A stretch of 64,000 nucleotides of DNA, from contig NZ_CP150356.1 of NCBI RefSeq assembly GCF_051521505.1, forward strand, positions 6,882,001 to 6,946,000, in the 5' to 3' direction. The notes under the pieces were generated by a model that was given only the letters and a program-made list of their open reading frames with translations, was not told the origin of the DNA and did not search any database. Made by a program: the position numbers and the translations under genes. The stretch comes from Sorangium sp025924095 (lineage in GTDB: Bacteria > Myxococcota_A > Polyangia > Polyangiales > Polyangiaceae). Of the stretch, positions 17,031 to 26,193 are shown in pieces. Within the stretch, counting starts at the first letter, position 1, and each line of letters starts with the position of its first letter.

Positions 17031-19699
17031 GTCGCGCCTCCAGCGGCCGGCGCGCCCTGCCGGTCGAACCGGGTGAAATCGACCGCCGCCTCGGCGAAGG
17101 TCGTCCGGCTGTCCCCGCGCGCGCGGCTGAAATCGGCGCGGCAGAGCTGGGCGCCGGTGAAATCCGCCCCGGCGAGGCGCGATTTCGAGAGGATCGCCTC
17201 GGTCAGGTTGCATCCGCGGAGCGAGGCGCCGTCCAGGATCGTCCGGATCAGGAGGGCGCCCTTCAGGACGGCGCGGTCGAAGATCGCGCCCGTCGCGTCC
17301 GCCTCGGAGAGATCGGTCATCGTCATCTGGGCGCGATCGAAGCGCGCGCCGCGCAGGTCCGTCGTCCTGAAGCACGTCTTCTCGAGCACGGCGTCGCGGA
17401 AATCGGCCTCCGGCAGGCCGCTCTTGTAGATGGCGACGCCCTCGGAGAAGCGCGCCCCCACGAAGCGCGCCCGCGCCCCCGTGCAGCTCATCAGCGTGGC
17501 CTTGTGCAGCCGGGCGCCCGAGAGGTCCGCGCCGTCGAGCGAGCACTCGAGCAGCATCGCCCGCTCGAGGTTCACCCCGGTGAGGTTCGCCCCGGCGAAG
17601 CTCGCCTGGAGGAACGTGCAGACCGCGAGGTCCGCGCCGGAGAGATCCACGCCCTCCCAGCTCACCTGCAGGACGTCGGCGCGCTCGAGCCGCGCGCGCT
17701 GGAGCCGCGCCCCGGCGAGCTTCGCGCCCATCAGGACGGCCTCGGTCAGATCGGCGTCGTCGAGCACGGCGCGCTCGAGGTTCGCCTTGCCCAGGTTCGC
17801 GCCCCGGAGCCGCGCGCCCGTGAGGTTCGCCCCCGTGAGGTCGGCCTTCGCGAGCACCGCGCCCTCGAGCACCGCGCCGGACAGGTCGCAGCCGCGCAGG
17901 TCGGCCCCCTCGAGGAACGCGCGCGCGAAGCTCATCCCCCGCAGGTCGACCCCGCGCAGGTCGGCGCCGGTGAGATCGCGCTCGTCGAGCGGCTCGCGCG
18001 CGTCGCGCGCCGCCTCGATGACGACGCGCGCCATCAGGGCGGCCTCGGAGGTCATCGGCAGGGCCGCGGGCGTCAGGTGCGCCGAGCCGCGGTAGCCCTC
18101 GCGCGCCGCCTGCTCCAGGCGGACCAGCTGCTCGTGGAACGCCGGATCTGCGAGCATCGCCTCGAGCTCGTCGTTGGGCACGCCGCCGCGGCGCCCCGCC
18201 TCGGCCAGCTCGGCGTACTGCTGGAGCTGCGCCTGGGCCGAGAACTTCGGCGGGCCGCCGGGGGGCTCGCCCTCGGTCTCGGCGCGCCGGAGCGTCTCCT
18301 CGGACACCCCCATGTCCGCGGCCCGCGCCCGCATGCGCGCCTCGGCCTCGTCCTTCGTGCGGGCCGCCTTCACCTGCTCCTCCTCGAACTTTCGCGACGC
18401 GTCGTCCAGGTACACGACCAGCGCGTCGAGGTCGTCGACGGGCGGGGGCGCCTCCTCCTCGGGCAGCGGCGCGTCGAGGCCGTAGCGCGCCGGATCGTCG
18501 CCGTCGGCCAGGAGCTCCTCGCGGCGGCGCTCGCGGTCCCGCTCCGCGCCGCGCCGCAGGTTCTTCGCGGCCAGGTTCTCGCTCTTGATCCACTGCATCA
18601 TGTCGAGCCCGGCGATGTTCGCCGCGACGCCCGACTCGCGCGGCGGCATGAGATCGCTGTCGCTGAGCCCCGCGATCGCGCCCCGGTCCTTGTCGAGCCG
18701 CCGGGCGAGCGCCTCGCGGTAGTGCTCGATCGGCCGGGGGCGGCCGATCTCCTCGCAGGCCACGACGAGGTCGACGATCTCCGCCGCGTCGTCGTCGGCC
18801 GCCGGCATCGAGCCGTGGAAGATCACGACGCCGAGGTTGGCCGAGGGGAGGAGCCACACCGTGTCGCAGCGGACCGGGAGCTCCACGAACGCCTCCCCGC
18901 TCGCGTCGCGGCGGGTGACGAGCACGCGCGCGCAGAGGCCGGGGAGCGCGCCCTCGATGCGCGGGCGCGCCGGGTGCATGTTCTCCACGAGGAACGCCTC
19001 GTCGCCCCGGAACGGCTCGGCGCTCCACTGATCGCTCGGCGCGACGTTGAAGAACGACGGATCGACGTCGGGCGGCAGGCCGGGCGCCCACTTCTCGGCG
19101 TAGTCCCCGCCGTACGTCCCCGCGCGGGCGCGGCGCTGGGCGAAGCTCACGTCCATCGGGAGGAAGGACGCCGGGCCCGGCCGGTCGGACGGCGAGCGGA
19201 TCAGCGCGCCGTAGTGCTCCACGTTCGGGAGCGGCCGGACGCGCTGCCCGCCGCGCTCGATCTCCTCGATCCCCTTGCCGTAGGGGTTCGCCGGGTCCTT
19301 CGGCCCGCCGAGGGCGCGCGCCCAGTCGATGGGCATGTCCGAGAACGGCTCCGGCTCGGTGAAGCCGCGGCCGGTCCAGTGCCGGTCGCCCAGCACGGCC
19401 AGGCGCTTGTCGATGGAGCCGAGCCGCGCGCGCACGAACGACGCGGCGACGCGGCGGCCCTCCGGGGCGTGGCACCGGCCCGCGACGAGCAGCTCGCCGC
19501 GCGCCTTGGCGATGCCGTCGTCGAGCGCGATGTTGCCGAGCTCCGCCATCGCGGCCGGCCAGAAGGTCATCTCGTCGACGACCGCGCGCGGCGCGTCGAG
19601 CGGGAACGCGACCATGGCGCCCACGTGGAACCTGAGGCGACGCGCGACCTCGACGACGCGCGTGAGCGCCGGCATCTTGAGGGGTTTAACGACTCGCAT
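17027..19699 (-). CDS. DUF2169 domain protein fused to pentapeptide repeats
   Basis: 890 residues. The N-terminal DUF2169 domain (about 1-330) contains FHVGAMVAFPLDAPR, ELLVAGRCHAPEG, the WTGRGFTEPEPFSDMPIDWARALGG block and the NPYGKG motif typical of the family. A charged helical linker covers about 330-590. A pentapeptide repeat domain from about 590 to 880 is rich in ADLTGANL-type units. DUF2169 proteins are adaptor-like partners of VgrG-loaded effectors in Proteobacteria and Myxococcota. The stop overlaps the next gene by 4 bases, and vgrG ends 6 bases away from its start region, so the three are one transcription unit. Confidence 0.92.
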   Translation of the reverse strand: MRVVKPLKMPALTRVVEVARRLRFHVGAMVAFPLDAPRAVVDEMTFWPAAMAELGNIALDDGIAKARGELLVAGRCHAPEGRRVAASFVRARLGSIDKRLAVLGDRHWTGRGFTEPEPFSDMPIDWARALGGPKDPANPYGKGIEEIERGGQRVRPLPNVEHYGALIRSPSDRPGPASFLPMDVSFAQRRARAGTYGGDYAEKWAPGLPPDVDPSFFNVAPSDQWSAEPFRGDEAFLVENMHPARPRIEGALPGLCARVLVTRRDASGEAFVELPVRCDTVWLLPSANLGVVIFHGSMPAADDDAAEIVDLVVACEEIGRPRPIEHYREALARRLDKDRGAIAGLSDSDLMPPRESGVAANIAGLDMMQWIKSENLAAKNLRRGAERDRERRREELLADGDDPARYGLDAPLPEEEAPPPVDDLDALVVYLDDASRKFEEEQVKAARTKDEAEARMRARAADMGVSEETLRRAETEGEPPGGPPKFSAQAQLQQYAELAEAGRRGGVPNDELEAMLADPAFHEQLVRLEQAAREGYRGSAHLTPAALPMTSEAALMARVVIEAARDAREPLDERDLTGADLRGVDLRGMSFARAFLEGADLRGCDLSGAVLEGAVLAKADLTGANLTGARLRGANLGKANLERAVLDDADLTEAVLMGAKLAGARLQRARLERADVLQVSWEGVDLSGADLAVCTFLQASFAGANLTGVNLERAMLLECSLDGADLSGARLHKATLMSCTGARARFVGARFSEGVAIYKSGLPEADFRDAVLEKTCFRTTDLRGARFDRAQMTMTDLSEADATGAIFDRAVLKGALLIRTILDGASLRGCNLTEAILSKSRLAGADFTGAQLCRADFSRARGDSRTTFAEAAVDFTRFDRQGAPAAGGAT

Positions 19700-19705
19700 C
19701 CGCGC

Positions 19706-22141
19706 TCACAGCTTCGTCACGGCGATCTGGTGCGCGAGGACCGCCCCGATGATCGCGCCAATCGCCTGCTGCTTCACGTAGGCGCCGACCTGCTTCAGCT
19801 TCACGCCGACGGCCTTCTTGTCCATCCCGACATAGTCGAGCTTGATCCCCACGAACTCGAGCTTGAGCCCGTACAGCGTCTGGTAGAGCGCGGCGTGGTC
19901 GGTCTTGAGGACGCCGCTCGCGCCCTTGTAGACGTAGAGCTCGTGCTTGTTCGGCGTGATGTCGAACGTCATCCCGAGCACCTCCCACTTCAGGTCGGTG
20001 GCCGTGATCTTCGCCTTGGGCGCCTTGATCACGAAGCTCGTGTCGCTCTCCAGGTCGACGTTCGCGCCGAAGTGGCCCTTCCAGGTGGTGGCGACCTCCG
20101 TCTTCCAGCTCTTGTAGTCGTCGAAGCTCTCGGCCGTGACCTTGTGCTTCCACGGTCCGGTGACCGTCGACGAGCCCCCCGGCTCGATCGTCTGCGTGAG
20201 CTCGCCGTGGACGTCGTGCTTCATCCCGCCGCTCGTGATGGTCAGCTCCATCCCGTCGGTGATCGTCTGCTTCATGCCCCCGGCTTCGACCGTGTCCACG
20301 CGGCCCGTCTTGATCGTGGTCGTGCGCGTCGCGTAGTACGTCTCCGTCGCCGCGGCGGTGACCTGGAGCGTGTAGGTCCCCCCGATGCCCGCCCAGAGGT
20401 CGCACACCACCATGCTGGACTTGTTGCCGCCGACGTTCTCCCAGGAGTCGCCGCCGATCCAGGACCCGCCGTCGCCCCCCGTCGTCTCGAGGTAGCTGAA
20501 CGTGACGCTGACGACGCTGCTGCCCGCGATCGCCGGGTCGGCGTTCTCGGGGGACAGGAAGTTGCCGACCTGCGCCTCGCCGTCGCCCGTGTAGACGGCG
20601 GAGTGGCCGCTGCTCGGGGTCCCCATGTAGATGCCGGTGCGGTTGTTCGGCGTGAACAGGAAGATGAACTCCTTGCCCTGCTCGTCCTCGAGCACGAGCT
20701 GGTTGCCGCTCCCGGTCCGGATGATGTTCTGGCTGTGGTTGCGCTCCGCGACGACGGCCGGCCGGTGCGCGTTGGGCACGACCCCGGCGATGAACGGCCG
20801 GTCCGGGTCGCCGCCGAGGAAGGAGATCATCACCTCGGTGCCCTTGCGCAGCGGGAAGTGGAAGCCCTCCGTGGTCCCGCCGTGGGGCTGCATCATGCGC
20901 ACCCGCGTCGAGACGCGCGCGTCGGGCAGCCCGCTCGTGTCGAACTCGAAGCGCACGAGGTAGCGGCCGTCGGCGTCGATCTGGGCGTACTGGCTGTCGG
21001 CGGGGCCGCAGACGATGGCGTTCTCGAACCCGTAGATGCGCGGCCACGGCGTCGTCTGCGGCGCGCGGAACTGCGCGTCGGCCGGGATCGCGAGCAGCTT
21101 CATGCCGTAGGTGTCCTTGTCCGAGAGCCGCGTCAGCCGCGCGATCTCGGGCGTGATCCCGGCGATCGACGCGGCGTGGTGCACCTCCAGCGCGAGCCAC
21201 TGGTCGCCGACGTCGGCCGGCTGGTCCTCCAGCGAGAACCGGTACCCGGCGCGCGGGCCGAGCACGTCGCCGCTGCCGCGCAGGGTCACCTCGCGGCAGC
21301 CGATGGACTGCGCGCGCACCTGCGCGAGGCGCTCGGCGTCGCTCTGCAGGAAGACGCGGTAGCCGTACTCGCGGATCGCGCCCAGCCCCTTCGCGGTGAT
21401 GCTGCTCTCGCCCTTCACCGACGCGGACGGGTTCGCGTAGTTGTAGTCGGCGATGGTGACGCTCTTCGGGAGCCACTGCACGTCCTGCTCGAGGTCGTGC
21501 AGGCCCGACGGCGCGGTCACGTCGTCGCCGAAGAGGGGGATGTAGCGCACCGCGCCGCCGCCCGGGAAATCGTCGTGCAGCCCGCGGTCATCCACGATGA
21601 CGAGCACCTCGCTCGAGCCGTCCTCGGGGTGCTCGAAGAAGTAGTAGAGCCCCTCGCGCTCGAGCCACCGGTGGAAGAACGCGAGGTGCGTCTCGCGGTA
21701 CTGCGCGACGAACTCCTCGTTCGGGTAGTCGCCCTCGTCGATCGAGAAGCGGAACTCGCTCGTCGCGAGCCCGCCGCTCTGGAGCGTCGACGAGAGGAAC
21801 TCCTTCACCGGCTGGCTCGTGAAGACGTGGCTGCGCCAGAAGTGGCGCAGGAGCCAGAGCTTCGGCACGAGCAGCGCCTGGTAGAGCGCCCGGTCCGCGT
21901 TCTGGTGCAGGAGGCGCACGCTCGCGATGACCCCGTGCAGGACGAACGGTTCCTTCTCCTCGCCGCGGCCCGCGCGCACGGTCGCGCGCTCGCCCACCGC
22001 CTTGCGCACGTCGGTGTTCGCGGGGACGGAGAAGAAGAGCTCGAACTCGTACGGCTGCGAGACGTGCTCGGTGCCCCGGAAACCGATGAAAGTGACGCTG
22101 GCGAGCGCCGAGCACGAGAGCGTGAGACCGTCGTGGCGCAT
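19706..22141 (-). CDS. vgrG: Type VI secretion spike protein VgrG
   Basis: About 811 residues. The gp27-like head (about 1-370) includes HVSQPYEFELFFSVP and FFHRWLEREGLYYFFEH; the gp5-like OB fold and needle follow (WPRIYGFENAIVCGPADS, TRVRMMQPHGGTTEGFHFPLRKGTEVMISFLGGDPDRP). The needle is followed by the usual hydrophilic beta-stack (NIIRTGSGNQLVLEDEQGKEF), then a ~250-residue C-terminal extension with TITSGG-type repeats and a final glycine-zipper-like hydrophobic segment (AIGAIIGAVLAH). I chose the ATG at 22141 because GGGGAGG lies 6 bases ahead; an ATG at 22156 is too close to that signal. It is first in the payload operon. Confidence 0.95.
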   Translation of the reverse strand: MRHDGLTLSCSALASVTFIGFRGTEHVSQPYEFELFFSVPANTDVRKAVGERATVRAGRGEEKEPFVLHGVIASVRLLHQNADRALYQALLVPKLWLLRHFWRSHVFTSQPVKEFLSSTLQSGGLATSEFRFSIDEGDYPNEEFVAQYRETHLAFFHRWLEREGLYYFFEHPEDGSSEVLVIVDDRGLHDDFPGGGAVRYIPLFGDDVTAPSGLHDLEQDVQWLPKSVTIADYNYANPSASVKGESSITAKGLGAIREYGYRVFLQSDAERLAQVRAQSIGCREVTLRGSGDVLGPRAGYRFSLEDQPADVGDQWLALEVHHAASIAGITPEIARLTRLSDKDTYGMKLLAIPADAQFRAPQTTPWPRIYGFENAIVCGPADSQYAQIDADGRYLVRFEFDTSGLPDARVSTRVRMMQPHGGTTEGFHFPLRKGTEVMISFLGGDPDRPFIAGVVPNAHRPAVVAERNHSQNIIRTGSGNQLVLEDEQGKEFIFLFTPNNRTGIYMGTPSSGHSAVYTGDGEAQVGNFLSPENADPAIAGSSVVSVTFSYLETTGGDGGSWIGGDSWENVGGNKSSMVVCDLWAGIGGTYTLQVTAAATETYYATRTTTIKTGRVDTVEAGGMKQTITDGMELTITSGGMKHDVHGELTQTIEPGGSSTVTGPWKHKVTAESFDDYKSWKTEVATTWKGHFGANVDLESDTSFVIKAPKAKITATDLKWEVLGMTFDITPNKHELYVYKGASGVLKTDHAALYQTLYGLKLEFVGIKLDYVGMDKKAVGVKLKQVGAYVKQQAIGAIIGAVLAHQIAVTKL

Positions 22142-22450
22142 CAAGAGCCTCCCCATCCCAAGCCTGGGTGTTGAGGGCGGAATCTCGGCGCGTCGCGCCG
22201 CGGCGTCAACGCTCGCCTGCTCCCGGGCGGCGCAACAGAACAGCGGATCCAGCGGTGGGATGAGCGCGCACCTGTACGCGTCCGGCGCCGGGCCGCGCAG
22301 CTTCGCGGGCGCGCGCGCACCGCGAGTTCGTGCCGTGTCTTCGCGCGATGGAGGATTCGTGCAGCGTCATCGCGCTGCGTCGTCGCGCGACGGTGGATTC
22401 GTGCAGCGTCATCGCACGAACTCGGCCTTGTGCAGCAGCCTCGCGCCGTG
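22142..22450. other. Intergenic region with a 33-bp direct repeat
   Basis: No gene supported. Copies at 22341-22373 and 22383-22415 (period 42) share TCGCGCGA then GGATTCGTGCAGCGTCATCGC, with two mismatches over 33 bases. They lie between the start of vgrG and the end of the amidohydrolase gene, so the vgrG promoter should be here; no clear -10/-35 was seen. Confidence 0.65.
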
Positions 22451-23242
22451 TCAGCGCGCGGCGGCCGTGAGCGCGGCCACGGCGCTGCGCGTGAAGTCCC
22501 GGAGGCGCGCGACGTCCTCGGGGCGAGGGGCCAGCGAGCGCGCGTCGCAGTAGAGCCGGCGGGCGATCTCGATCTGGAGCGCGTGCACCCCCTCGTCGCG
22601 GCGCGCGTGCCGCTCGACCGCGTGGCCGCCGGGGAACGGGTCGTCCAGCGCGAGCGAGAGGCCGTGTACGCGCGCGACGGCGGCGACCGCGTCGCGCGCC
22701 CACGCGGCCGCGCTGGCGCCGCCCCGGGTCCCGAGCACGACGTCGGCCGCGCCCGGGAACATGACGTCGGGATAGCTGTGCGCCGAGACAAGGATCGCGA
22801 CCCCGTGACGCGCGCGCGCGCCGGCGAGGCGCGCGGCGATCTCCGCGTGGTACGGCTCGAGCACCTCGCGCACGCGGCGCTCGACCTCGGCGCGGGGCGG
22901 CGGGCTCTCGAGCCACTGCTCGCCGCTCGCGGACCGCCGCCGCACCTCCCGCAGCCCGTAGGGGAGCTTGTCCTCGTAGGGCGTGGGCACGCGCGGGGCC
23001 GTGTTGAGGTCGATGACGAAGCGGCTCAGCGTCGCGACGACGAGCGCGGCGCCCTCGAGCGCGACGTCGCCGAAGAGCGCGTCCGCCGCGATGTCCGCGT
23101 CGGCCACGAGGGCGCGCTCGGGCACGCGGGTGAAGCGCGCCGCGAGCTCGTCCACGACGAGGCCCGCGTGCGGGACCTCGACGACGACCGGCCCCGGCGT
23201 GACGGGCTCGTGGACGCGGAAGGGAGACGGCGGCGCGGACAT
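22451..23242 (-). CDS. N-formylglutamate amidohydrolase family protein
   Basis: 263 residues from an ATG at 23242 with CGGAGG 5 bases ahead. The sequence fits the FGase family, which hydrolyses N-formyl-glutamate and related formyl or acyl amino acids in histidine degradation. Visible family blocks are VVVEVPHAGL near 22-31, RFVIDLNTAPRVPTPYEDKLP near 77-97 (usual form VDLNR), VAILVSAHSYPD with metal-ligand His, and LQIEIARRLYCDA near the end. No other hut genes are nearby, so the physiological substrate is uncertain. Confidence 0.82.
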   Translation of the reverse strand: MSAPPSPFRVHEPVTPGPVVVEVPHAGLVVDELAARFTRVPERALVADADIAADALFGDVALEGAALVVATLSRFVIDLNTAPRVPTPYEDKLPYGLREVRRRSASGEQWLESPPPRAEVERRVREVLEPYHAEIAARLAGARARHGVAILVSAHSYPDVMFPGAADVVLGTRGGASAAAWARDAVAAVARVHGLSLALDDPFPGGHAVERHARRDEGVHALQIEIARRLYCDARSLAPRPEDVARLRDFTRSAVAALTAAAR

Positions 23243-23331
23243 CGTTCCTCCGGAGGGTGGGCGCGGCGCGGGCCCCTGGCAACGCCGGGTTTTTCGCACG
23301 GGCGCCCCCGTTTGCGCTCTCATGGCGGGCC

Positions 23332-24477
23332 ATGGACCACCCGACGTGGCTGCTCGCGAGCCGCTACCACCTCGACACCTGGCTGTCGTTGCTCCTTGTG
23401 TACGCCGTCGCGACGGCCGGCCTGCTCGCCCTCGCCGCCAGGGCGCTCCGGGCGTCGCTCCGGGAGCGCCGCGCCGCCGCGCAGGCCGATGCCTCGTTCA
23501 ACCCCGGCGTCGCGCTCGCGCCCGGCGAGGCCGTCGTCAAGGGCACCGTCGAGCGGGAGCAAGGCGCGGACGTGGCCGTGCGCGTCGAGGTCGAGCAGGA
23601 GGGGTCCGAGACCGAGAGCTCCGGGGTCTGGAGCCACGAGTGGTCCGAGACCGACCGCAAGGTCCGGGTCCACCCCTTCTACCTTCGCCACGCCTCCGGC
23701 GCTCGCATCCGCGTCGAGCCGGGCGAGGACGTGCAGCTCGTCGACGCGCTCGACGGCATGATCCTCGTCGATCGCAAGAAGCGCGTTCGCGTGGCCGAGC
23801 TCGTGCCCGGCGAACAGGTCTTCGCGGTCGGCGAGCTCCGGCGCGCGCCGGATCCCGAGGCGCCGACCCAGGGGTACCGCGGCGTGGCGCAGGGATACCT
23901 GCTCGTGCCCCCGCCCTGGCGGCCCATGCTCCTCTCGTCCGAGCCGCTCGGACAGCGGTTCGCGCGCAGGGCCGCGTTCCACCGGCGGTGGGCCGTCGTG
24001 GCCGCCGTCGCGGCGCTCGCGTTCAACGCCGCGTTCGCGCCCTTCCACGCGCGCCTCTGGCTGGGGGAGACGGTCGACGTCGGCGTGACGGACCTCAAGA
24101 GACGCGAGGCCGGTGACGAGACCCATTTCGATGTTTCGATGCGGACCGCCGACGGCGTCGCCCTCTCGGACGAGGCGTCCCACACCGACTTCGTCCGGCT
24201 CCGCGGGGTGCAGCGGATCAAGGCGCGCCACGTCCCGTCGTGGCCCTCCGCCAGCACGCTCGGCCCCGACGTGACGGTCCATTCCGCCGCCTTCATCGCC
24301 GTGCCGCTCCTCGGCGCCCTCGCGCTCGCGTACGTCCTCCGCGCGCACTCGTCGCGGCCCTGGTACGACAAGAAGCTTGTCGAGCAGGGGAGCGGCAAGC
24401 TGCCCGACAGCGAGCTTGCCGCGCAGAAGCCCTCGAAGCGCCCGGAAGGTCGCCGCCGGGAGACCTCCTCAGGATAG
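23332..24477 (+). CDS. Three-segment membrane protein with GIDE/BAM-like middle
   Basis: 381 residues from the ATG at 23332; an upstream start would add Arg/Ala-rich sequence without a ribosome binding site. Membrane segments lie near 18-38 (LSLLLVYAVATAGLLALAA), 222-242 (WAVVAAVAALAFNAAF) and 323-343 (FIAVPLLGALALAYVL). Residues 60-190 form a beta-rich soluble domain (VVKGTVEREQGADVAVRVEVE, RIRVEPGEDVQLVDA, ELVPGEQVFAVGEL). It is reminiscent of the GIDE/BAM domain of membrane E3-ligase-like proteins found widely in bacteria. It is divergent from the amidohydrolase gene. No function is proposed. Confidence 0.6.
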   Translation: MDHPTWLLASRYHLDTWLSLLLVYAVATAGLLALAARALRASLRERRAAAQADASFNPGVALAPGEAVVKGTVEREQGADVAVRVEVEQEGSETESSGVWSHEWSETDRKVRVHPFYLRHASGARIRVEPGEDVQLVDALDGMILVDRKKRVRVAELVPGEQVFAVGELRRAPDPEAPTQGYRGVAQGYLLVPPPWRPMLLSSEPLGQRFARRAAFHRRWAVVAAVAALAFNAAFAPFHARLWLGETVDVGVTDLKRREAGDETHFDVSMRTADGVALSDEASHTDFVRLRGVQRIKARHVPSWPSASTLGPDVTVHSAAFIAVPLLGALALAYVLRAHSSRPWYDKKLVEQGSGKLPDSELAAQKPSKRPEGRRRETSSG

Positions 24478-24611
24478 GCGCGCCTCGTCGCGGCGCCTCG
24501 TGAGCCGATGAGACGACCGGAGCGCATTGCGATGCCCCCGAGCGCATTGCCGCGCGTCGCTCCTTTCTTCACCCCGCCGCGCGCGGCGGGCTCGTATAAG
24601 GGACCTGCACC

Positions 24612-26048
24612 ATGAAGATCTCCGAGTACACCGCCTTCGATGCCCTGGGCCTCGCGGAGCTGGTCCGCCGGCGCGAGGTCACCCCTGCCGAGCTCATGGA
24701 CGTGGCGTCGGCCGCCGTCGAGCAGGTGAACCCCGCGCTCAACGCGGTGATCTCCTCGCTGCGCGACGACGCCGAGCGGGCGATCCGCGCGGGGCTCCCG
24801 GAGGGGCCGTTCACCGGCGTGCCGTACCTCGTGAAGGACCTCGGCCTCCTCGTCGCGGGCACGCCGACCGGCATGGGCTCTCGCCTCTTCCAGGGCCTCG
24901 TGTCGCCCGCGGACGACGAGCTCATGACGCGCTTCCGGCGCGCGGGGCTCGTGTCGCTGGGCAAGACGAACACCCCGGAGCTCGGCCTCAACGTGGTCAC
25001 CGAGCCGGCCGCGCACGGGCCGACGCGCAACCCGTGGCGCCCGGATCGCACGCCCGGCGGCTCGAGCGGCGGCGCGGCGGCCGCGGTGGCGGCGCGGATG
25101 GTGCCCATGGCCCACGGCAACGACGTCGCCGGGTCGATCCGCATCCCGGCGTCGTGCTGCAATCTCTTCGGGCTGAAGCCCACGCGCGGCCGCGTCCCGA
25201 CCGGCCCGATCGAGGGCGAGGTCCTGATGGGCTTCGCCACCGACCACGTGCTGACGCGCTCGGTGCGGGACAGCGCGGCGCTGCTCGACGCGATCGCCGG
25301 GCCTGATCCGGGCGCGCCGTACTTCGCGCCGCCGGGGCCGCGGTCGTTCCTGGAGGAGGCGCGCACGCCGCCCGGGCGGCTGCGGATCGCGTTCAGCGAC
25401 GCCGCCTGGAGCGGGGTGCCGGTGCACGACGAATGCAAGCTGGCGGTGCGCCGGGCCGCGGCGCTGTGCGAGCAGCTGGGGCACGAGGTCGTGCCCGCGC
25501 GGCCGGAGATCGACTGGGAGCGGGTGCGGATCGCCTTCCGGATGCTGCTGTCGTACCAGGCTCACCTGCTCGATCGCGTCTGCCCGCTGTTCGGGCTGGC
25601 GCCGGGGCCCGACACGCTCGAGGCGGCCACGCTGATCATGGCCGAGGCCGGCCGGAGGATGAGCGCCGTGGATGTGCACGACGTGCTCGTCGCGCGCGAT
25701 CAGCTCTCGCGGGAGCTCGGGCAGTTCTTCACGCAATTCGACGTCCTGCTCACGCCGACGCTGGCCACGCTCCCGATCCCGCCCGGCACGTTCGACGCGA
25801 GCGATCCGGCCGTGGGGGCCGAGGCCTGGCTGGACCGGCTCTTCGAGTTCGCGGCGTTCACGCCCCTGTTCAACGTGAATGGGAGCCCGGCCATGTCGGT
25901 GCCGCTCCACGTGACCGCCGACGGCCTGCCGGTCGGCGTGCAGTTCGCGGGCCGGTACGCGGACGACGCCACCTTGCTGCGCCTCGCGGGTCAGCTCGAG
26001 CAGGCGGCGCCGTGGGACAGGCGCCGGCCGGGGATCTGCGCGGAGTGA
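24612..26048 (+). CDS. Amidase signature family enzyme
   Basis: 478 residues, standard for the amidase signature family (amide hydrolases using a Ser-cisSer-Lys triad). The triad is visible: Lys75 in LVKDLG, cis-Ser151 in TPGGSSGG, and nucleophile Ser175 in DVAGSIRIPAS. The 24-residue gap between the serines matches the family. The usual GLKPTRGRVP follows. The C-terminal third (FNVNGSPAMSVPLH, PVGVQFAGRYADDATLLRLA) is also typical. The substrate cannot be read from sequence; small aromatic or aliphatic amides are common. A 29-bp piece of this gene (25308-25336) recurs exactly at 30462-30490. Confidence 0.93.
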   Translation: MKISEYTAFDALGLAELVRRREVTPAELMDVASAAVEQVNPALNAVISSLRDDAERAIRAGLPEGPFTGVPYLVKDLGLLVAGTPTGMGSRLFQGLVSPADDELMTRFRRAGLVSLGKTNTPELGLNVVTEPAAHGPTRNPWRPDRTPGGSSGGAAAAVAARMVPMAHGNDVAGSIRIPASCCNLFGLKPTRGRVPTGPIEGEVLMGFATDHVLTRSVRDSAALLDAIAGPDPGAPYFAPPGPRSFLEEARTPPGRLRIAFSDAAWSGVPVHDECKLAVRRAAALCEQLGHEVVPARPEIDWERVRIAFRMLLSYQAHLLDRVCPLFGLAPGPDTLEAATLIMAEAGRRMSAVDVHDVLVARDQLSRELGQFFTQFDVLLTPTLATLPIPPGTFDASDPAVGAEAWLDRLFEFAAFTPLFNVNGSPAMSVPLHVTADGLPVGVQFAGRYADDATLLRLAGQLEQAAPWDRRRPGICAE

Positions 26049-26193
26049 GCGGCCCGTGAGCCGCCGCCGGGCTCAGACCCCGGGAGCGGCTCGCCCTCCG
26101 CCGGGCTGACGACGGCGCACACATCGAAATTTACAGCGTCGGTGACACCGCACAGGCAGGAAGCGGCCGGGTCGCCGCGCGGGGTGATGATCG

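Noticed and set aside
22450..22451. Histidine-utilisation operon around the N-formylglutamate amidohydrolase
   Set aside because: No hutH, hutU or hutI gene is present on either side.
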